A DNA stretch of 64,000 nt, taken from Drosophila persimilis (taxonomy: Eukaryota; Arthropoda; Insecta; Diptera; Drosophilidae). Positions 48,656 to 61,947 of the stretch are shown here, piece after piece. The stretch spans positions 310,001 through 374,000 of the forward strand of contig NW_020825365.1 of assembly GCF_003286085.1 (NCBI RefSeq), written 5' to 3'. Both the position numbers and the translations under genes were made by a program. How positions within the stretch are numbered: position 1 is the stretch's first letter; the number at the start of each line of letters is the position of its first letter. The notes under the pieces are model-generated. The model saw only the letters and a list, made by a program, of their open reading frames with translations, did no database searches and was not told where the DNA came from.

Positions 48656-49810
48656 CATGACGAGACACTACATCCGACATCTCTCCCAGTTTCGCTTAGC
48701 TTTTTCAGGAAATTCCCGGGTAAACGCTTGCGCCGTAAGCCCCAAACAGTTGTTCTTGTTGTTGTCGTTGCCACCGCCGCTGACACACGGTCGGTGCGCG
48801 GTGCGCGGTGCTCCAGTGCTCCAGTGCTCCAGTGCTCTGGTGCTCGGCCTGCTCAAACATTAATAAGTGTTGCCACTTCTGCCTCTGCTCCTCTGCTCTG
48901 CTTCTTGCCGCGCGTATTTTTACTTTTTGCGCTACCTGTGCTTGGGCGCTGTGTGGCGCTTCGAGGCTTTCTTGGTTTAAAAATTCATGCAGTACAGTCG
49001 AAATTATGTATTGGACCACCCTGTACCCTAGCTCTACCCAGCAACCACCCGCTTCCCCCCTGCCGAGCCATTGAAGAAAGTTTTTCGGCAGGTCTAGAGC
49101 CAATTTTCACGCTAATGGCTCGTCAGCTGGCCAAAAGCAACAACTACAATGGAGAGGCCGCGCCCCATTATGCGACTTGGGGATCCAAGAGAAACTGGGC
49201 AACTGAGAAACAGAGAAAATGGGAATCTGGCTTTGGCTTTGGCGGTATTTTTGTCGCCACGACTTTAAACATGCAAAATGCCAAAAAGCGAAACTAGCGG
49301 AAAGTTCAGTGATGGCGCCAGTTTGTACACTCTCTGTCTCTGTCCCTTGTTTCTCCTTCTCTGTTTGTTTGTTTATTTGGTTGTGTGTTTATGTGTGTGT
49401 GTGTTTATGTGTGTGTGTGTGGGTCACAGTAATAATTTAGTAGCAGGCAAAAGGACGAAACATGCGAAAAGTAAAGGAAACATTTGCACTTCCTGCTCTT
49501 TTGTATGGCAACTGTCGCTGCCACCTCCACCTTCTACTGCTGATTTTCATCCTGAGCATCAGCTTCGTCCTCCTGCTGTCTCCTGCTGGCTGCTGCTGCT
49601 GTGGTGCTTATGTCTCGCATTACAGAATTGAATATTGCTGGGCGGGTCAGCAGCAGCAGATTCCGCCGCATCCACAGACAACATCCAACGATGGAGCGAA
49701 AAGAAAATGTGCCAATGTAAAATAAGTTTTCTTTTTGTTGCTATTTGGCTCTTTTTTCGCTCTTTTTCTGCAGCCATCTTTTGCCTCATTGACAAAGCTA
49801 AAAAAACGAT

Positions 49811-50357
49811 GCGGGAACGTTGTGAGTTGCTGCTGCGACCGCAACTCTACACTTATACCCCATACATAGTCAGTATGGCTACATTGAGCGACAATATGTG
49901 CGTGCGGGAGAGACAGAAAACGTGTCTGAACATGTCGTTTGTGTCATTTGGTTGCTCCAGCTTTTATAGTCTCTGAGATCCTTGAACTCATATTTTGCAA
50001 TAGGCAAAGCCGACCTTGAAACCTGTGTGTTAGAGAGAGACAGAGCGAGAAAGAATGAAATTTGTTTCTTAATTCTGGCTATAATAATTATACGATCTGG
50101 TCCAGATTTTGCATTCTAGAAGATATCATCTTTTACGATTCGGCGTTTTCTGTTTTCTCGTATCTTTGAAATTGATAGGCGCTGATAGGGACGGACAGAC
50201 GGACAGACAGACAGGGCTCAATGGACTCGGCTATTGATGCTGATCAAGAATATATATACTTTATGGGGTCGGAAACGATTCCTTCTGGACGTTACACACA
50301 TCCGTTTTCACCACAAATCTAATATACCCCAATACTCATTTTGAGTATCGGGTATAA
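49811..50357 (-). mobile_element. INE-1/DINE-1 (mini-me)-type repeat, copy B
   Basis: Reverse-complement copy of the element at 42133-42632. On the plus strand it ends with the terminal palindrome TATACCCC...GGGTATA (about 50323-50355). The (GACR)n run lies at about 50191-50214 and the core (TCGGCTATTGATGCTGATCA) at 50227-50246. It also holds a middle block (about 49945-50100) shared with 38.4-39.5 kb and absent from copy A. Confidence 0.75.
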
Positions 50358-50437
50358 AAGTGTTGTCGTCTACATTTCGTGTTTCGCTATTCTCTGCGTA
50401 TTTTTTTAATTTTTTTGTTATCCATTTTCCCTTAGTT

Positions 50438-51258
50438 TTCATACCCGATACTCATAATGAGTATAGGGGTATATTAGATTTGTGGTGAATATGGATGTGC
50501 AAAAAATGTATAAAGTATATATGTATGTATATTCTTGATCAGCATCAATAGCCGAGTCGATTGAGCCATGTCTGTCTGTCCATCTGTCTGTCCCTATGAG
50601 CGCCTAGTGCTCAAAGACTATAAGAGCTAGAGCAAAGACATTTTATATCCGAACTTCTGTGATATGTCACTGTTACAATTATATTTCAAAACTTCGCCCC
50701 GCCCACTTCCGCCCACACAAAGGGTGAAAATCTGTGGCATCCACAATTTCAAAGACACGAGAAAACAGAAAACGCAGAACCGTAGAGGATGACTATATCT
50801 TCTAAAATAAAAAATCTGAACCAGATCGTATAATTATTATAGCCAGAATCAAGAAAACAATTTCATCGTCTCTCCCTCTGTCTCCTTCTAACACACAGGT
50901 TTCATGGTCGGCTTTGCCTATTGCAAAATGTGAGTTCCAAGATCTCAGAGACTATAAAGGCTAGAGCTTGGACCTTGACAACTTTGTTTCAAAGTTTTGC
51001 CCCACCATCTTCCGCCCCAAAAAAAGACGAAAATCTGTGACATCCACAATATTGAAGATTCGAGAAAATCTAGATCAGATCGGATATTTTTATAGCCAAA
51101 AGGAACAAATCAATTTGCAGTGGCTACGCAACGTCCGACGACACGCTAAGACGTGTCATTTAATATTAGCGGCGTCTGCCGGAGGAGAGCCATACTGACG
51201 AAGTATCGGGTATAAATGTACAGTTGCGGTCGCCGCAGCAACTCAGAACGTTCCCACT
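50438..51258 (+). mobile_element. INE-1/DINE-1 (mini-me)-type repeat, copy C
   Basis: Plus-strand copy beginning with the ATACCC...GGGTATA palindrome at about 50441-50473. The TA tract and core (TTCTTGATCAGCATCAATAG) sit at 50531-50550, followed by a GTCT run. It is longer than copy A (about 820 bp) because blocks of the TTATAGTCTCTGAG and GACGAAAATCTGTG type appear more than once. It ends with the same GCAGCAACTCAGAACG segment as copies A and B. Confidence 0.75.
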
Positions 51259-51986
51259 CGATGTTGTTGTTTTTGTTGCTTTTTTTCGCTCGCTTTGGGC
51301 ACATGCATTTTTCACTATGTCCAGCTGCTAAGTGCGCGCAAAGGCGTTCATGTCCTTGCCACACCCACCCATCAAGAGGCGGCGGCAGCTGGCACTGGCA
51401 CTGGCCATGCTCTCCTGATGACAATAATGATGATCACGATGCTGATGACGTTGCTGGGAATTGGTAAGGGAATGGTAAGGGGCACTGGGCACTAGGCACT
51501 GCCTCAGTCGGAGTTAGGTGTATGCCACATTAAAAAATGGCACAACAGCGATATGCAGCACATGTTGGATATCTAGGTGAAAAAAGGGGTGGGGTAAATG
51601 GAAAATAGGAGGCAAAAACCATCCCACTCAACGACTTTCTATGCTTCCCATGCAGAATGTTGGGACTCACATGCATAAAGATAGATAGAGAGAGAGGGAC
51701 GCATTTATTGTTTATGCTGCACAGTGGAACACAACACATCCCATGTACATTTTTCAATTATATTTCGTTTGTTTCTGAAAAAACTCAAACGCAAACGACA
51801 TTCTGGAAACAAATGCGAAAATATGTATTACCCCAAAAAAAGTCGCTTGCGTTTTGGGTGAAATAAATTGTTTCCTGGCATTTTGTATTCCGATCAGTCC
51901 TCCACTGTTTGAGGGGACTAACTGTGTCCTGTCGCAGCTCTAGACCTCGCTCCTGCTATTTTACAAATGGAAATATGACCAGAGGA

Positions 51987-52003
51987 CCCCCCCCCCCCCC
52001 CCC
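51987..52003. repeat. Poly-C homopolymer (17 nt)
   Basis: Uninterrupted C run; exact length may be unreliable. Confidence 0.9.
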
Positions 52004-54679
52004 ACACCCTTGCCACCACCGCAATCCCTACCCCTTCCGCAGGGATGTTACCATTGCTGTTGGTGTTTTTGTTTCGCTTTTGTTTCGAACATTGTCGTTG
52101 TCGTCATTGCCCCTACTGGCCCAGTCAGGGCATTGTTGCGGGGCTGGCCCCGATTGTCGTTCTGCAAACGCCCCGAGCATAGACAACTTTAATGAATTTG
52201 CAGCGCTTCTCATGTGGCCTTCTCTCCGCCTGCCTCCCTTACCCGCTTACTCTCTTAGTCCCAGTAACAGTAACAGAAACAGTCTTTGCCCCAGCAGCTT
52301 CCAGCAGCTTTTCCATGCAGAGTAATCTGGCACACCAGGAGCAGGAGGAGCACCCAGCAGTGAGGCCAGCAAAAGGGTTAAATAAGCGGTTAATTATGTG
52401 CTTAAAATTTCCGACATGACGCAGTCCAAATTATTTATTTACATTTATATTTTTAGCGCATTTTGTGGCTCTGCTCGTTTCGCTTTTGTCTGCGATTTAT
52501 GGCCATGTAAAATGTTCTGCTCCAAGGCAATTTAGGTACATAAATTGGTGGCAACAATAAACAACAAACAAAAAAGAAGAGCAGCAAGCCACATTACAAC
52601 ACAACACAACAGAAATTAAACTAGGCGGAGTGTACGTATACGTGTATACGTATACGCAACGCGTGGCACGCCAATCGGCAACAAAAGCAACCAAGAATAA
52701 CCAAAGCCGAAACTTTTGCAAAAGTATTTATCTTTTTAGGTCAAATTTTGTGACTGGGCATTACGTTTTATTTGTCGATGGCCAATGGCTACGGTCGCTG
52801 CCATTTTTGGCCAGTATTCTCAACGTTTTTTTCCACTTTTCATGCCACTCTGCACTGGTGACCACTTAATTTGTCCTTGGGCCAGGTCCTGGGCTGGTCC
52901 AGCAACAGCAGCTGCCGCCCCAACTAGCAGCAAGTGTAATTAATAACTTTGTTTGCATAAGTGACCCAAAAAAAGAACAGGGCAGAGCCAAGCGAAACAG
53001 AATGGCACGGGACGGCACGACAAGAGAGTGCGCGCACACTGCCCTTCCGACAAAAAAAAACCGGAGAAAGTCAAATAAAATGTATTAAAAAAAGAAAAGC
53101 AGAAAAGAAACGCACTCGCTCACTCTCTTAATGATTAAGATTCAACAAAAGGAACGCTATACTCCACCCTTCTCAAAAGAGATATTTACATATGTACATA
53201 TATACTATATATGGAATGATACCCAATTAGGAATAATATTGTCAAGGGGTTGGGGAAATATTTAATATCTGTTAGCGTGGCAAACTTGTACCCTTTCCCG
53301 TCCTCGTACATCTTGATCTGCTCAATTAGTATGCCATATTTAGGGGGGGGGGGCCTCCATCGGCATAAACATCACAGCCAGAAAGAAACAATTTTCGGGG
53401 GGAAACGGCAAAGGCCACCAGACCACCAGAGCTATAATTTAGCTCCCCGTTTCAGACTCTGCAGCGTCGATACAACAGATTATGACTTAAATATGCAAAA
53501 CAGCGCAAAATATAGCTGCGAATGAAAACAAATGCCAGCAGAGGCAGCGGCAAAAGAAAAAGAAACAAATCGCAAAATGGGGGGGGGAAGCGCACAGCAA
53601 CTAACGCGCTCTTCGAGTATTCGAGGCGCATTCAAATGAGATCAGGCAGCATTTTCTTCTTTCTTTCCTTTTTTGTCATTTTGTCAGCAACATGCATGGG
53701 TGTGTGTGTGCCATTAGATGGCAGCCAGCAATTGTACGCAGTTACGTTTCTATTAAGCCAAGCAACCAAGCTTTACTCTGCTCTGCTCGGCTCTGCCATT
53801 CTGGCGTTTTTGCTCTTGTCCAAAAGCCAACATTTTCCGGGGCGCACAAGACCAAATGGAAACAAGCAACAATGTTAACGGGAGCCCAGCCAGCGGGATA
53901 TCCCTTGCTATTGGATTCAGTACTAACATTTCGGAGGTACGAATACTCCTACTCTTTGCAGGGTGTGCATAATGCATACAGCTCCCAGACGAAGAATGGA
54001 ATAACACACGAACACACACAGAGGCACAGAGAGATGAGCCGCCGCCAAAATCCGAAATGGAAATTGTGTGTGTGCTGTGCCTTGGGTGCCATTCTTTTTT
54101 TTTTTGGCTTTGACATTTTCATGCGGCGTCTTTAAAACACCATCCATTCCTGTCACATTCACAGTCGCACTCACATTGACACTCACATTACCATTCGTTA
54201 ACCATTCACCATTCAGCATTCAGCAGTCAGCATTTATGTACATTCCCCGTCGAAAGTCGAGGAATAAATCGCAGCGAACATTTTGTGTGCCTGCAAGACG
54301 TTATGATTTCAGTTTAAATAATTTAAAAATTTGTCGAAATGACAAATTATGCGACTCTGCATGTGTTTCATTAATTTGACGCAGCCTGCCTCACACGCAC
54401 ACACACACAGACAAAGGAGCATACAACAGCAAGCAAGAGCAGATTTCCACATACACACACGTGCCAAAAGCGGAAAGGCGGAAAAGCGGAAGAGCGGAAA
54501 AGCGCTGCGTGGCATCTCATTTTCATAAATTTTCGGGGGACCACGCCACAGCGACAAATGACAACGGCAGACTCAATCAATTTGCGCCCTTGTACGAGCG
54601 ATGGGAGAGGTTAGACGGAGGTCGGCAAGGGGCGCTGTGGGGGAGGGGCGTTAGGCGTTAGCCTGGTTATGACTGACGA

Positions 54680-54706
54680 TGTGTGTGTGTGTGTGTGTGT
54701 GTGTGT
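54680..54706. repeat. (TG)n dinucleotide microsatellite
   Basis: About 13 perfect TG units. Confidence 0.95.
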
Positions 54707-55916
54707 CTGCGGCTTATCCATATTGCTTTACGTGCCAAAATGTATGCTTATTAAAAAGAATCAGCAGTGCGCATCGGAAAGTCAAAGACTTGGTTGACAT
54801 CGCCAACCAAAAGGATGGGAAATGGACTCTATCTCTCTCTCCGGTCGGAGCTTCAGATTCCCACATCGTAGGTCCTGTGGCCACAAAATGGCCGCCTGGA
54901 TGTTCATTTGACATCCAGTTTTTTGTGCTAACTCTCTTTCTGTCTGTCTCTCTGCCTCAGTCTGTGGCTGTGTGTGCCGTACTCTGTGTCCTGTATGCGG
55001 AAAAGTTATTTAATGGCTGGCGATATATATTTTAAAAGCCATTACTGCTTATGACAGATACATTGCGATGGCCGATGGGATGCGCTTCAGTTCAAATCTT
55101 TGCCGATGTGCGCTGTGGGGCTAATGAAGTTAATCAACAACAAAACCTCCTAGTATTTCCTGAGTGCAATAATGCAAATATCTTTATGTGTGCTGTGTGT
55201 GGCTTATATGTATGTGCCAAACATAAAGTTCAATATCAACTGAATAAAATGAGGTTTACTCGGCCATAATATGCTCAGTCAGGGGTAAACAGATTTGCTT
55301 TGCACAGCATCAACTGCACTACGCATACATGCAACGCAGACCCCTCTATGCACTCTATGCAAAGCCTCACCAACCACCAACCACCCCACCACCCGACCAA
55401 CCAACCAGTCATACACTCTGCCCTGCTATCAACAACAAGAAGCAACTGAAATTGCAGCTGCAGCAACAGCTGCAGCGGCCCTCGTATGTTGCTGCTAATA
55501 CAGTGCTTCTGCCACCCATCCCTGCCATGCCACTGAGCATGGTATGATGTGTATGCGTGCTGCTACTGATGCTGCTGCTGGTGTGCTTGTATCCTGACGA
55601 TTTAGCTGATTTATGTTGATTTGTGTGCGAGAAAGTTGGCAGTGGAAGGCAAAACGATTCCCGGTTGTGCACAAAGCGCACACACACCCAGCGGCACAGC
55701 AGCGAAACAGTTGCGTTGCTTTGCGTGTGCTTAAAGCCTGCACCAACAACAATACAGAAGGAGTGGAGTAGCTGTGGTAGGTAGCGGTGGAGCAACCAAC
55801 TGAGACCTACAACAACTGTGCAACTGTGATGCCCGTCTCTCCTCCCGCCATCAATACAGAGAAAAGCTCTACACAAACGATGGCCACACTCGAGCGCCCG
55901 AGAGCCGTAAGGACGT

Positions 55917-55962
55917 CTCGGGCTCGGGCTCGGGCTCGGGCCCGGTGTCTGGCTCGGGCTCG
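55917..55962. repeat. (CGGGCT)n hexanucleotide array
   Basis: CGGGCT units with a central interruption, giving Ala-Arg dipeptides in one frame. I do not treat it as coding. Confidence 0.85.
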
Positions 55963-56747
55963 AGTGCGCTCGTGTCCTGGTCGCACCCAGAATTTTCGCG
56001 GCTTCGTGATGTAAGTGGCACTGTGCTAGTCGGTCTCTGGTTCTCGGGTCTCCACTAAAAAATCAAACACGCCCGAGCTGAGTCCATGAGCGGGTCGAGT
56101 TGAGTTGAGTCGAGTCGAGACGCTGTCGTCGTTAACGCCGAGCGGATAAAATTGGTTCACAGCGAGGCCTAGATACATTTTCCACCTTTTTTTTGTTGGT
56201 ATTGCAAAATTAAAATCAAATCCGATCAAAATTCTACAATTAAGTTCCAGCACAAAAAATCGCAATCTGTACTCAGCCCCGCCAAATGCGATTTTGGGAA
56301 TATTTGTGTTTTTTTTTTGTTTGTTTTTGCCAAAGAGTTTCGCGAATGGAAAAAAAGGCGTAACTGCTCCAGGATTGTGCATACTATTTTGTGGGGTGTA
56401 GAGAGAGGAGAGGAAAGCTGTACGCCCCGCTGCTCTCGGCCTCTGTGTGTGTGTGTGCGTTTTTTGGTGTGAGTGTGAGAGTACGCGAAAAATCAAAGCA
56501 GAAGGAGAGAAGGCAACGGACTGGATATATTTAAATGTTGTGCAGCGGATAAATTATGAAAATTATAATTAAGTAAAGTAGTGCCACAAGAGAGAGAGAG
56601 AGAGAGATAGGGTAAGAGAAAGAGAGAGAGGAAGGAAGAGGAAAAGCAGGCTGTCTGGCGGTCTGTTGCTGCAAAATAAAATCCAGAAACTTATTCCACC
56701 AACACGCACGTACGCACACAGGACATGGGCCACAGAAGAACCCCTTA

Positions 56748-56748
56748 C

Positions 56749-56819
<71 letters not shown>

Positions 56820-56822
56820 CAT
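56748..56822. repeat. (ATACAT)n hexanucleotide array, short
   Basis: About twelve ATACAT units, nearly perfect. Same unit as the larger array at 58786-58992. Confidence 0.95.
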
Positions 56823-57418
56823 ACCAAAATCCCGCCTGGCACACTCAAATTTGGCCGAGTTTGCTTGGCACACACACACACCCTGAACCAAACCCATACA
56901 GACACAAAAGCAAATGCAAAAGAAAAAAAATAGCAGTAAATAAATATAAAAGGCAACGGCAAAAAGGAGTCTGTTCCTGCTGCTGCTGCTGCAACGTGTG
57001 GTATCTATGTATGTATGTGTGAGCGAATTTTCTACATTTATATCTATATGTGCGCCTGTGTACACATATACATACATATTTATTTATTTGCTTGCGCTAG
57101 ACACTCGTCTTCGTGCGCTTCCATCGTCTTGGCTGGCAGCTGCTCCCCGGCTGCCTGGCTCCTGCCCCCTGCCTTCCGGCTCTTTGCACGCCGTTTGCTT
57201 TGTTTAATTTTCAAGCAAATTGTTGGGGCGGCCTCGTTGATTAGCCCCGAGGAGCAGGAGCAGGAGGAGGCTGTGGCGATGGCGGTGGCCTAGCCCGCAT
57301 ATGCTTTTAATTGCCAAAAACGTGCCCAGCCACACATCAACAGGGTGACAGCGGGAGAGAGATGCTATGCTATGAGAGGCTGTATGGGAGTGCAGAGAGG
57401 GACCACGAGAGAGCTGAC

Positions 57419-57454
57419 GGCTGCTAGCTGCTGGCTGCTAGCTGCTGGCTGCTG
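57419..57454. repeat. (GCTGCTAGCTGCTG)-type repeat
   Basis: Alternating GCTAGCTGCTG and GGCTGCT units in a 36-bp block. Confidence 0.75.
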
Positions 57455-58785
57455 GTGCCCTGCCCATGATGATGATGACGGGCGGCCACGAGGTTAATGG
57501 CTTAAAGTCTTAGCCGATTCCAGCCGCCAGCCCACAGCCCATTGGCCACATGAACATTTGAATGACAGTTGACTATGAAATCCGGCTCGCCTTTCTGCCT
57601 CTCTCTCACTCTCTCCCTTTCTCTTCTCCCCCCAAAACAAACACATTCATTTTACTCAATTTCGTTGAGTTTTATGAGTAGCAAAAGCATCGTTTTAGGA
57701 GCACTCAAGCAACTTCTGATGAAAGCTAAAATTTCACATTTATTGAGTTGCTTTTTGGGTTAACGAACTGCGAGAGGGAGAGAGCGTCCTGTCCTCCACT
57801 GATATTCAGGACTTGCAAACTGCCATGCTCCTACGAGAAACAGTGGGGGTTCGGAAAAGAGTCAACACTGCCCATGGAAATGAAAATTCTGCCTCTAAAA
57901 TCTGATTAAGTAATTAGAAAGTTGCGAACGCATTAAATATGCAAGTTGAAGTCAAAGACTGCATATCTAAGGGTCCTGTTATCTGGTGGGTTGGGTACCG
58001 CACGGTACCATCAGGCAAGCAGCAGGCAAGCAGCAGGCAAGCGGAATGCTCATTAATAGCTGTCGTCGTTTACAACATGAAAAATGTTTGAAAGCCAAAC
58101 AAAAGCCGTTTAAAAAACCGTAAGCCAAAGACCAATCAGGACTCTGTGTGAGTGGAAGGCCTGAGCAGGCCAAGCTGCAAGTGAAATGTAATGTAAAATG
58201 TCGAATGTGAGCGCACACACGCAACTCTTACCATTTTAATTAATGTCAAACTCTTATCATTGAATATGAAATATGCACAAACACACACACACACACACAC
58301 ACAGAGAGAGGGCGAAAGAGAGAGCCGGTGAAAGCAGCCTTCACATATGCATAACGTATGTGGAATTTACATACAAAACCCGACCCGAGCCTCAGCTGGC
58401 TTTTCTTTGTCAAGTTGAAACAATGCCTCAGCCCTCAGCTACATACGTCGTTGCCTTGAAAAAGCCTTGCTTTTTTTGTGGTTTGCCGCAAAAAGCAATC
58501 ACAGCAAAGGCACAAGAAAATGCTCGACCGAAAAAAACAAACACCATACACACACATAGTCAGAGGAAAAACGCGTGCTTACCAATTAACGAGATATGTG
58601 CGAATATGCCTCACAATGTGAGGCGCGAGAAATTTGCTAAAGAATAAAAAGCCCCTTGAATGTGGGGAAAACCCAAAGAAAAGCCTAGCAAAAACTGGCA
58701 TACAAATCACATGCGAAAAAATTTATAAAAACAAAAACCAATGCAAAAGCAAACTAACACACACACACGCAGACACAGCTAGATG

Positions 58786-58992
<207 letters not shown>

Positions 58993-59261
58993 CATGCATA
59001 TCATATATACGTATGCATATGGGTGAAAGCAGGGAGAGGAGGGCAGAGTATAGACGATATACGATAGAAGAGGAACAGGAGGAGAGGAGGAAATGAGAGG
59101 CCGAGTTGGGAGGCAAGTAGCAAGCGTTTATGCTAAACAGAGTGTAACTGCCGGGGTTGCCAGTTCGGAGAGTGCACGGTGACATTTCTGCAAAATGCCA
59201 AAAAGGATAACAAGAAGGCAACACCAGAGCACACAAAAGGTGCTAACCGACACATACAGGC

Positions 59262-59305
59262 AGACACACACACACACACACACACATACACACACACACA
59301 CAAAC
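59262..59305. repeat. (CA)n dinucleotide microsatellite
   Basis: About 20 CA units with one TACA interruption. Confidence 0.95.
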
Positions 59306-60332
59306 AGGGAAAGAGAGCACAATCACGAGAGAGACGAGCCAAAGAGAGACGAAACCGTGCTTTGCAGACCGTGTAGCATACTTTCAGGCCCTGCCTGTGG
59401 CTCGGGCTATTTTTGGCCCGACGCTTGCTTGCTTTCTCTCTCTCTCTGTGTGTCTGCAAAGCCTGGCACGCTCGGCTTTGGCTCCTAGCTGGCCAACAGA
59501 CTGCTAGCCAACTGCCTGGCCTGCCAAACGGTTTTCAAACGCTCAGCTGAGAAAATGTGACGGACGAAAACGGCAGGCCAGAGCTGAAAAACTTCCCAAG
59601 AAACGGCAACTCAACAAAATCTATACAAAAGTGTCTGCCTCTGCCTCGGCCTCTGATGTGTATGTGTGCATGTGCAGGGGTCCCTGTGGATGTGTGTATG
59701 CGTGGCTGTGTGTGTGGATCCGAGTTTGTGTTTATGTATGCGTGTATAAATTAGTTTGAGTCTTCATTTTTTTCAAATTTTTTTTTTGTGCATTGATTTC
59801 TTTATAAAACAATGAAAAACGCTTCAAAAATTACAATAAAGATTTCAAAAATTGGTTAAGTGCAAAGACAGTGAAAAACTACAAGAAATGATGATTCAAG
59901 TCTATGTTTAGGAACAAATTATGTTTCAAACAAAATTCATAAGTTCTAGGATCAAAAAGTGAATCAACCCAACCCAATAATTTCTCGAAAATATCTTCAA
60001 AAAAGAAATATAATAAATTATTACATCGAAAGTATTTATAAGCACACCAAAAAAATGGCTCAAATATAAAACTATGCCTATCCGATTCCGATTCCTTTGA
60101 CCAAATCACAACTAGAAACAACTTTTCAACAATTAAACTGATTTTTCATATCTTTTCCCTGAACTTTGCAGTGTTGACGCTAAGCAAAAGAAAGATAAGA
60201 CTATAAAATATATCTAGAAATTATGTCCCCTAGCCCCCAGACGATAGACGCAACCGAGTTAGCAACTTAACAAAAAACAAACAATGCCAAAAGTTAAAGC
60301 GAAAGGCAACTACACCAATCGACACAAATAAA

Positions 60333-60503
60333 ATGAGCCAAGTCGCCTGCAACTACAACACCAACGGCAAGCATCGAGACGAGCAGGTTGCAGGCACTCC
60401 GCAAAGAACAAGAACCGCCACAGGAACCGCAACATCATCTCAAATAGTAGAAACACCCGGAACACCAGGAATACCAGGAGCACCGTACTTGAGCAAGCGA
60501 TGA
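60333..60503 (+). CDS. Small upstream ORF 1 (56 aa) in the long leader
   Basis: ATG in an AAAATGA context. It is Thr-, Gly- and Pro-rich, unrecognised, and has no signal peptide or membrane segment. Its TGA (60501-60503) overlaps the ATG of the next small ORF (60500-60502). Translation is inference from position and start context only. Confidence 0.25.
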   Translation: MSQVACNYNTNGKHRDEQVAGTPQRTRTATGTATSSQIVETPGTPGIPGAPYLSKR

Positions 60504-60607
60504 AGTGGAGCCTCCGCTTGGATGACGAACTTAGAAACAAAAAAACTGGCACTGAAACTGCAGCTGAAACCACAACGGAACTGGCCATCGGAATCAGAAC
60601 AAACTGA
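60500..60607 (+). CDS. Small upstream ORF 2 (35 aa) in the long leader
   Basis: Starts at the ATGA overlap with ORF 1 and ends in a TGATG overlap with ORF 3. Charged and Thr-rich; unrecognised. Confidence 0.2.
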   Translation: MKWSLRLDDELRNKKTGTETAAETTTELAIGIRTN

Positions 60608-60669
60608 TGCTGACGGAAACTGAAACTGATACTATTACCAAATTAGTGGTAGCAGCTAACCGCAAATAG
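60607..60669 (+). CDS. Small upstream ORF 3 (20 aa) in the long leader
   Basis: Its ATG shares one base with the stop of ORF 2 (TGATG). It ends at TAG 60667-60669. Unrecognised; possibly a chance ORF. Confidence 0.15.
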   Translation: MLTETETDTITKLVVAANRK

Positions 60670-61947
60670 AATCTGAAAAACAGAGAGAGAAGAACGAAAA
60701 AGAGGAGGGGAACGGAAACATGAACAGTGTGGATATTTTGTAATTATTAATGAGCGCATAGAGTGGGCTGCCGCAGTGGGGTGCTGGAGGAACCACAGGA
60801 GCGAAACAGAGCGATACGTTGAGGGATATCATAATGTACATGCTGCTGGATCTCGACTAACACACACACTGACACTCACCCGAGCCCACGCCCGAGCCCA
60901 AGCCCCAAGCCCCAACCCCCAGACAGATTCCCCACAGGACATCAGGCAGGAAAGGCAACGAAAGGCTCAATTTCAAGGAATTTGCAAAGCTCTCACCCAC
61001 ACACAGTCGCACTCACTCTTCGACTCCCAAGCGCGCACTCACACACACATATACGAGAATGGGCTGATGGAATCTCGTCAGGATAGAAGTAATTAAAAGT
61101 AAATAAAGCAGGAGGCAAAAGGAAAACCGAAAAGAAACTCAAAGCGGTGGCTGCAGGAAAAGCAGGAAGTAACCTGATTACGAGCAGAAAAGAAAGAGAC
61201 ACAGAGAATCAAGAGGCAGCAAAGCAAAGGCAGGAGAAGCAAAAACAACAACAGCCACAATAACAGCCACAACAACAACAACAACACTTAATGTGGCTCA
61301 GAAGAAGAAGAAGCAACGACCATAGTGATCCGCTGCTGATTGTCCGGACTGTGCTGTGACTCGATTTCCGACCCCCGAAAATAGCGCCAGAACCGAAGAT
61401 TGAGATAGAAAGACACACACGCGCACACACACACCACTCTAACCCATACACATGCACTGAAGTACTGACTGAATGCCTCGCTGCCTAAACAACCAACTAA
61501 CTCACTGACTGAGAGACTTCAAGGAGCGGAAAGCCAAAACGAAGGGGCAAGCAGCAAGCAAGGAGCCAGCGACAACCAAACAAAAAAACAAAACCAAAAA
61601 AGGAAAGGTGGAACCAGCTAGCAAGTAAACTAAAAGAGCAACTAAAACCTTGACTAATAACTGCAACTACAGCAACAACAAATAACAAATTTAAAAAAAA
61701 AAACAAACAGCAACAACAACTACAACAACAACAACTTACTTTATACGCAACTAAATGAACAAATACTTCAATTTTTAAATGCAAAACTACGAGAAGCAAG
61801 CGCAGCCATTTTAAATAAGCAAAAATCCAGCACAGCTAATCCTTCTCTTAATATAAAAACAAAAAAACACCCAGAACTTTCAACTTCCAAAATTAAACCA
61901 AAAACCCAACCAAAACACCGTACCAACGCATTAACAGCAACAGCACC

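Larger units (their letters stand above)
42633..49810. other. Non-coding region
   Basis: No coding exon is supported. Sequence is AT-rich with CA, GA, CTG and poly-A tracts. Open frames are short and unrecognised. Notable repeats are (GA)n at 48389-48423 and a CT/AG inverted tract at 48621-48655. Confidence 0.6.
60172..61947 (+). other. Long A/CAA-rich 5' leader of the last gene
   Basis: A pyrimidine-containing stretch ending TTTGCAG at 60171 is a plausible acceptor. Downstream, 1.8 kb of A-rich, CAA-repeat-rich sequence runs to the ATG at 61948, the texture typical of Drosophila neuronal-type leaders. It contains several upstream ORFs, including a chain of three at 60333-60669. The transcription start is not identified, and the region might instead be a first exon reaching further left. 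Confidence 0.45.
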
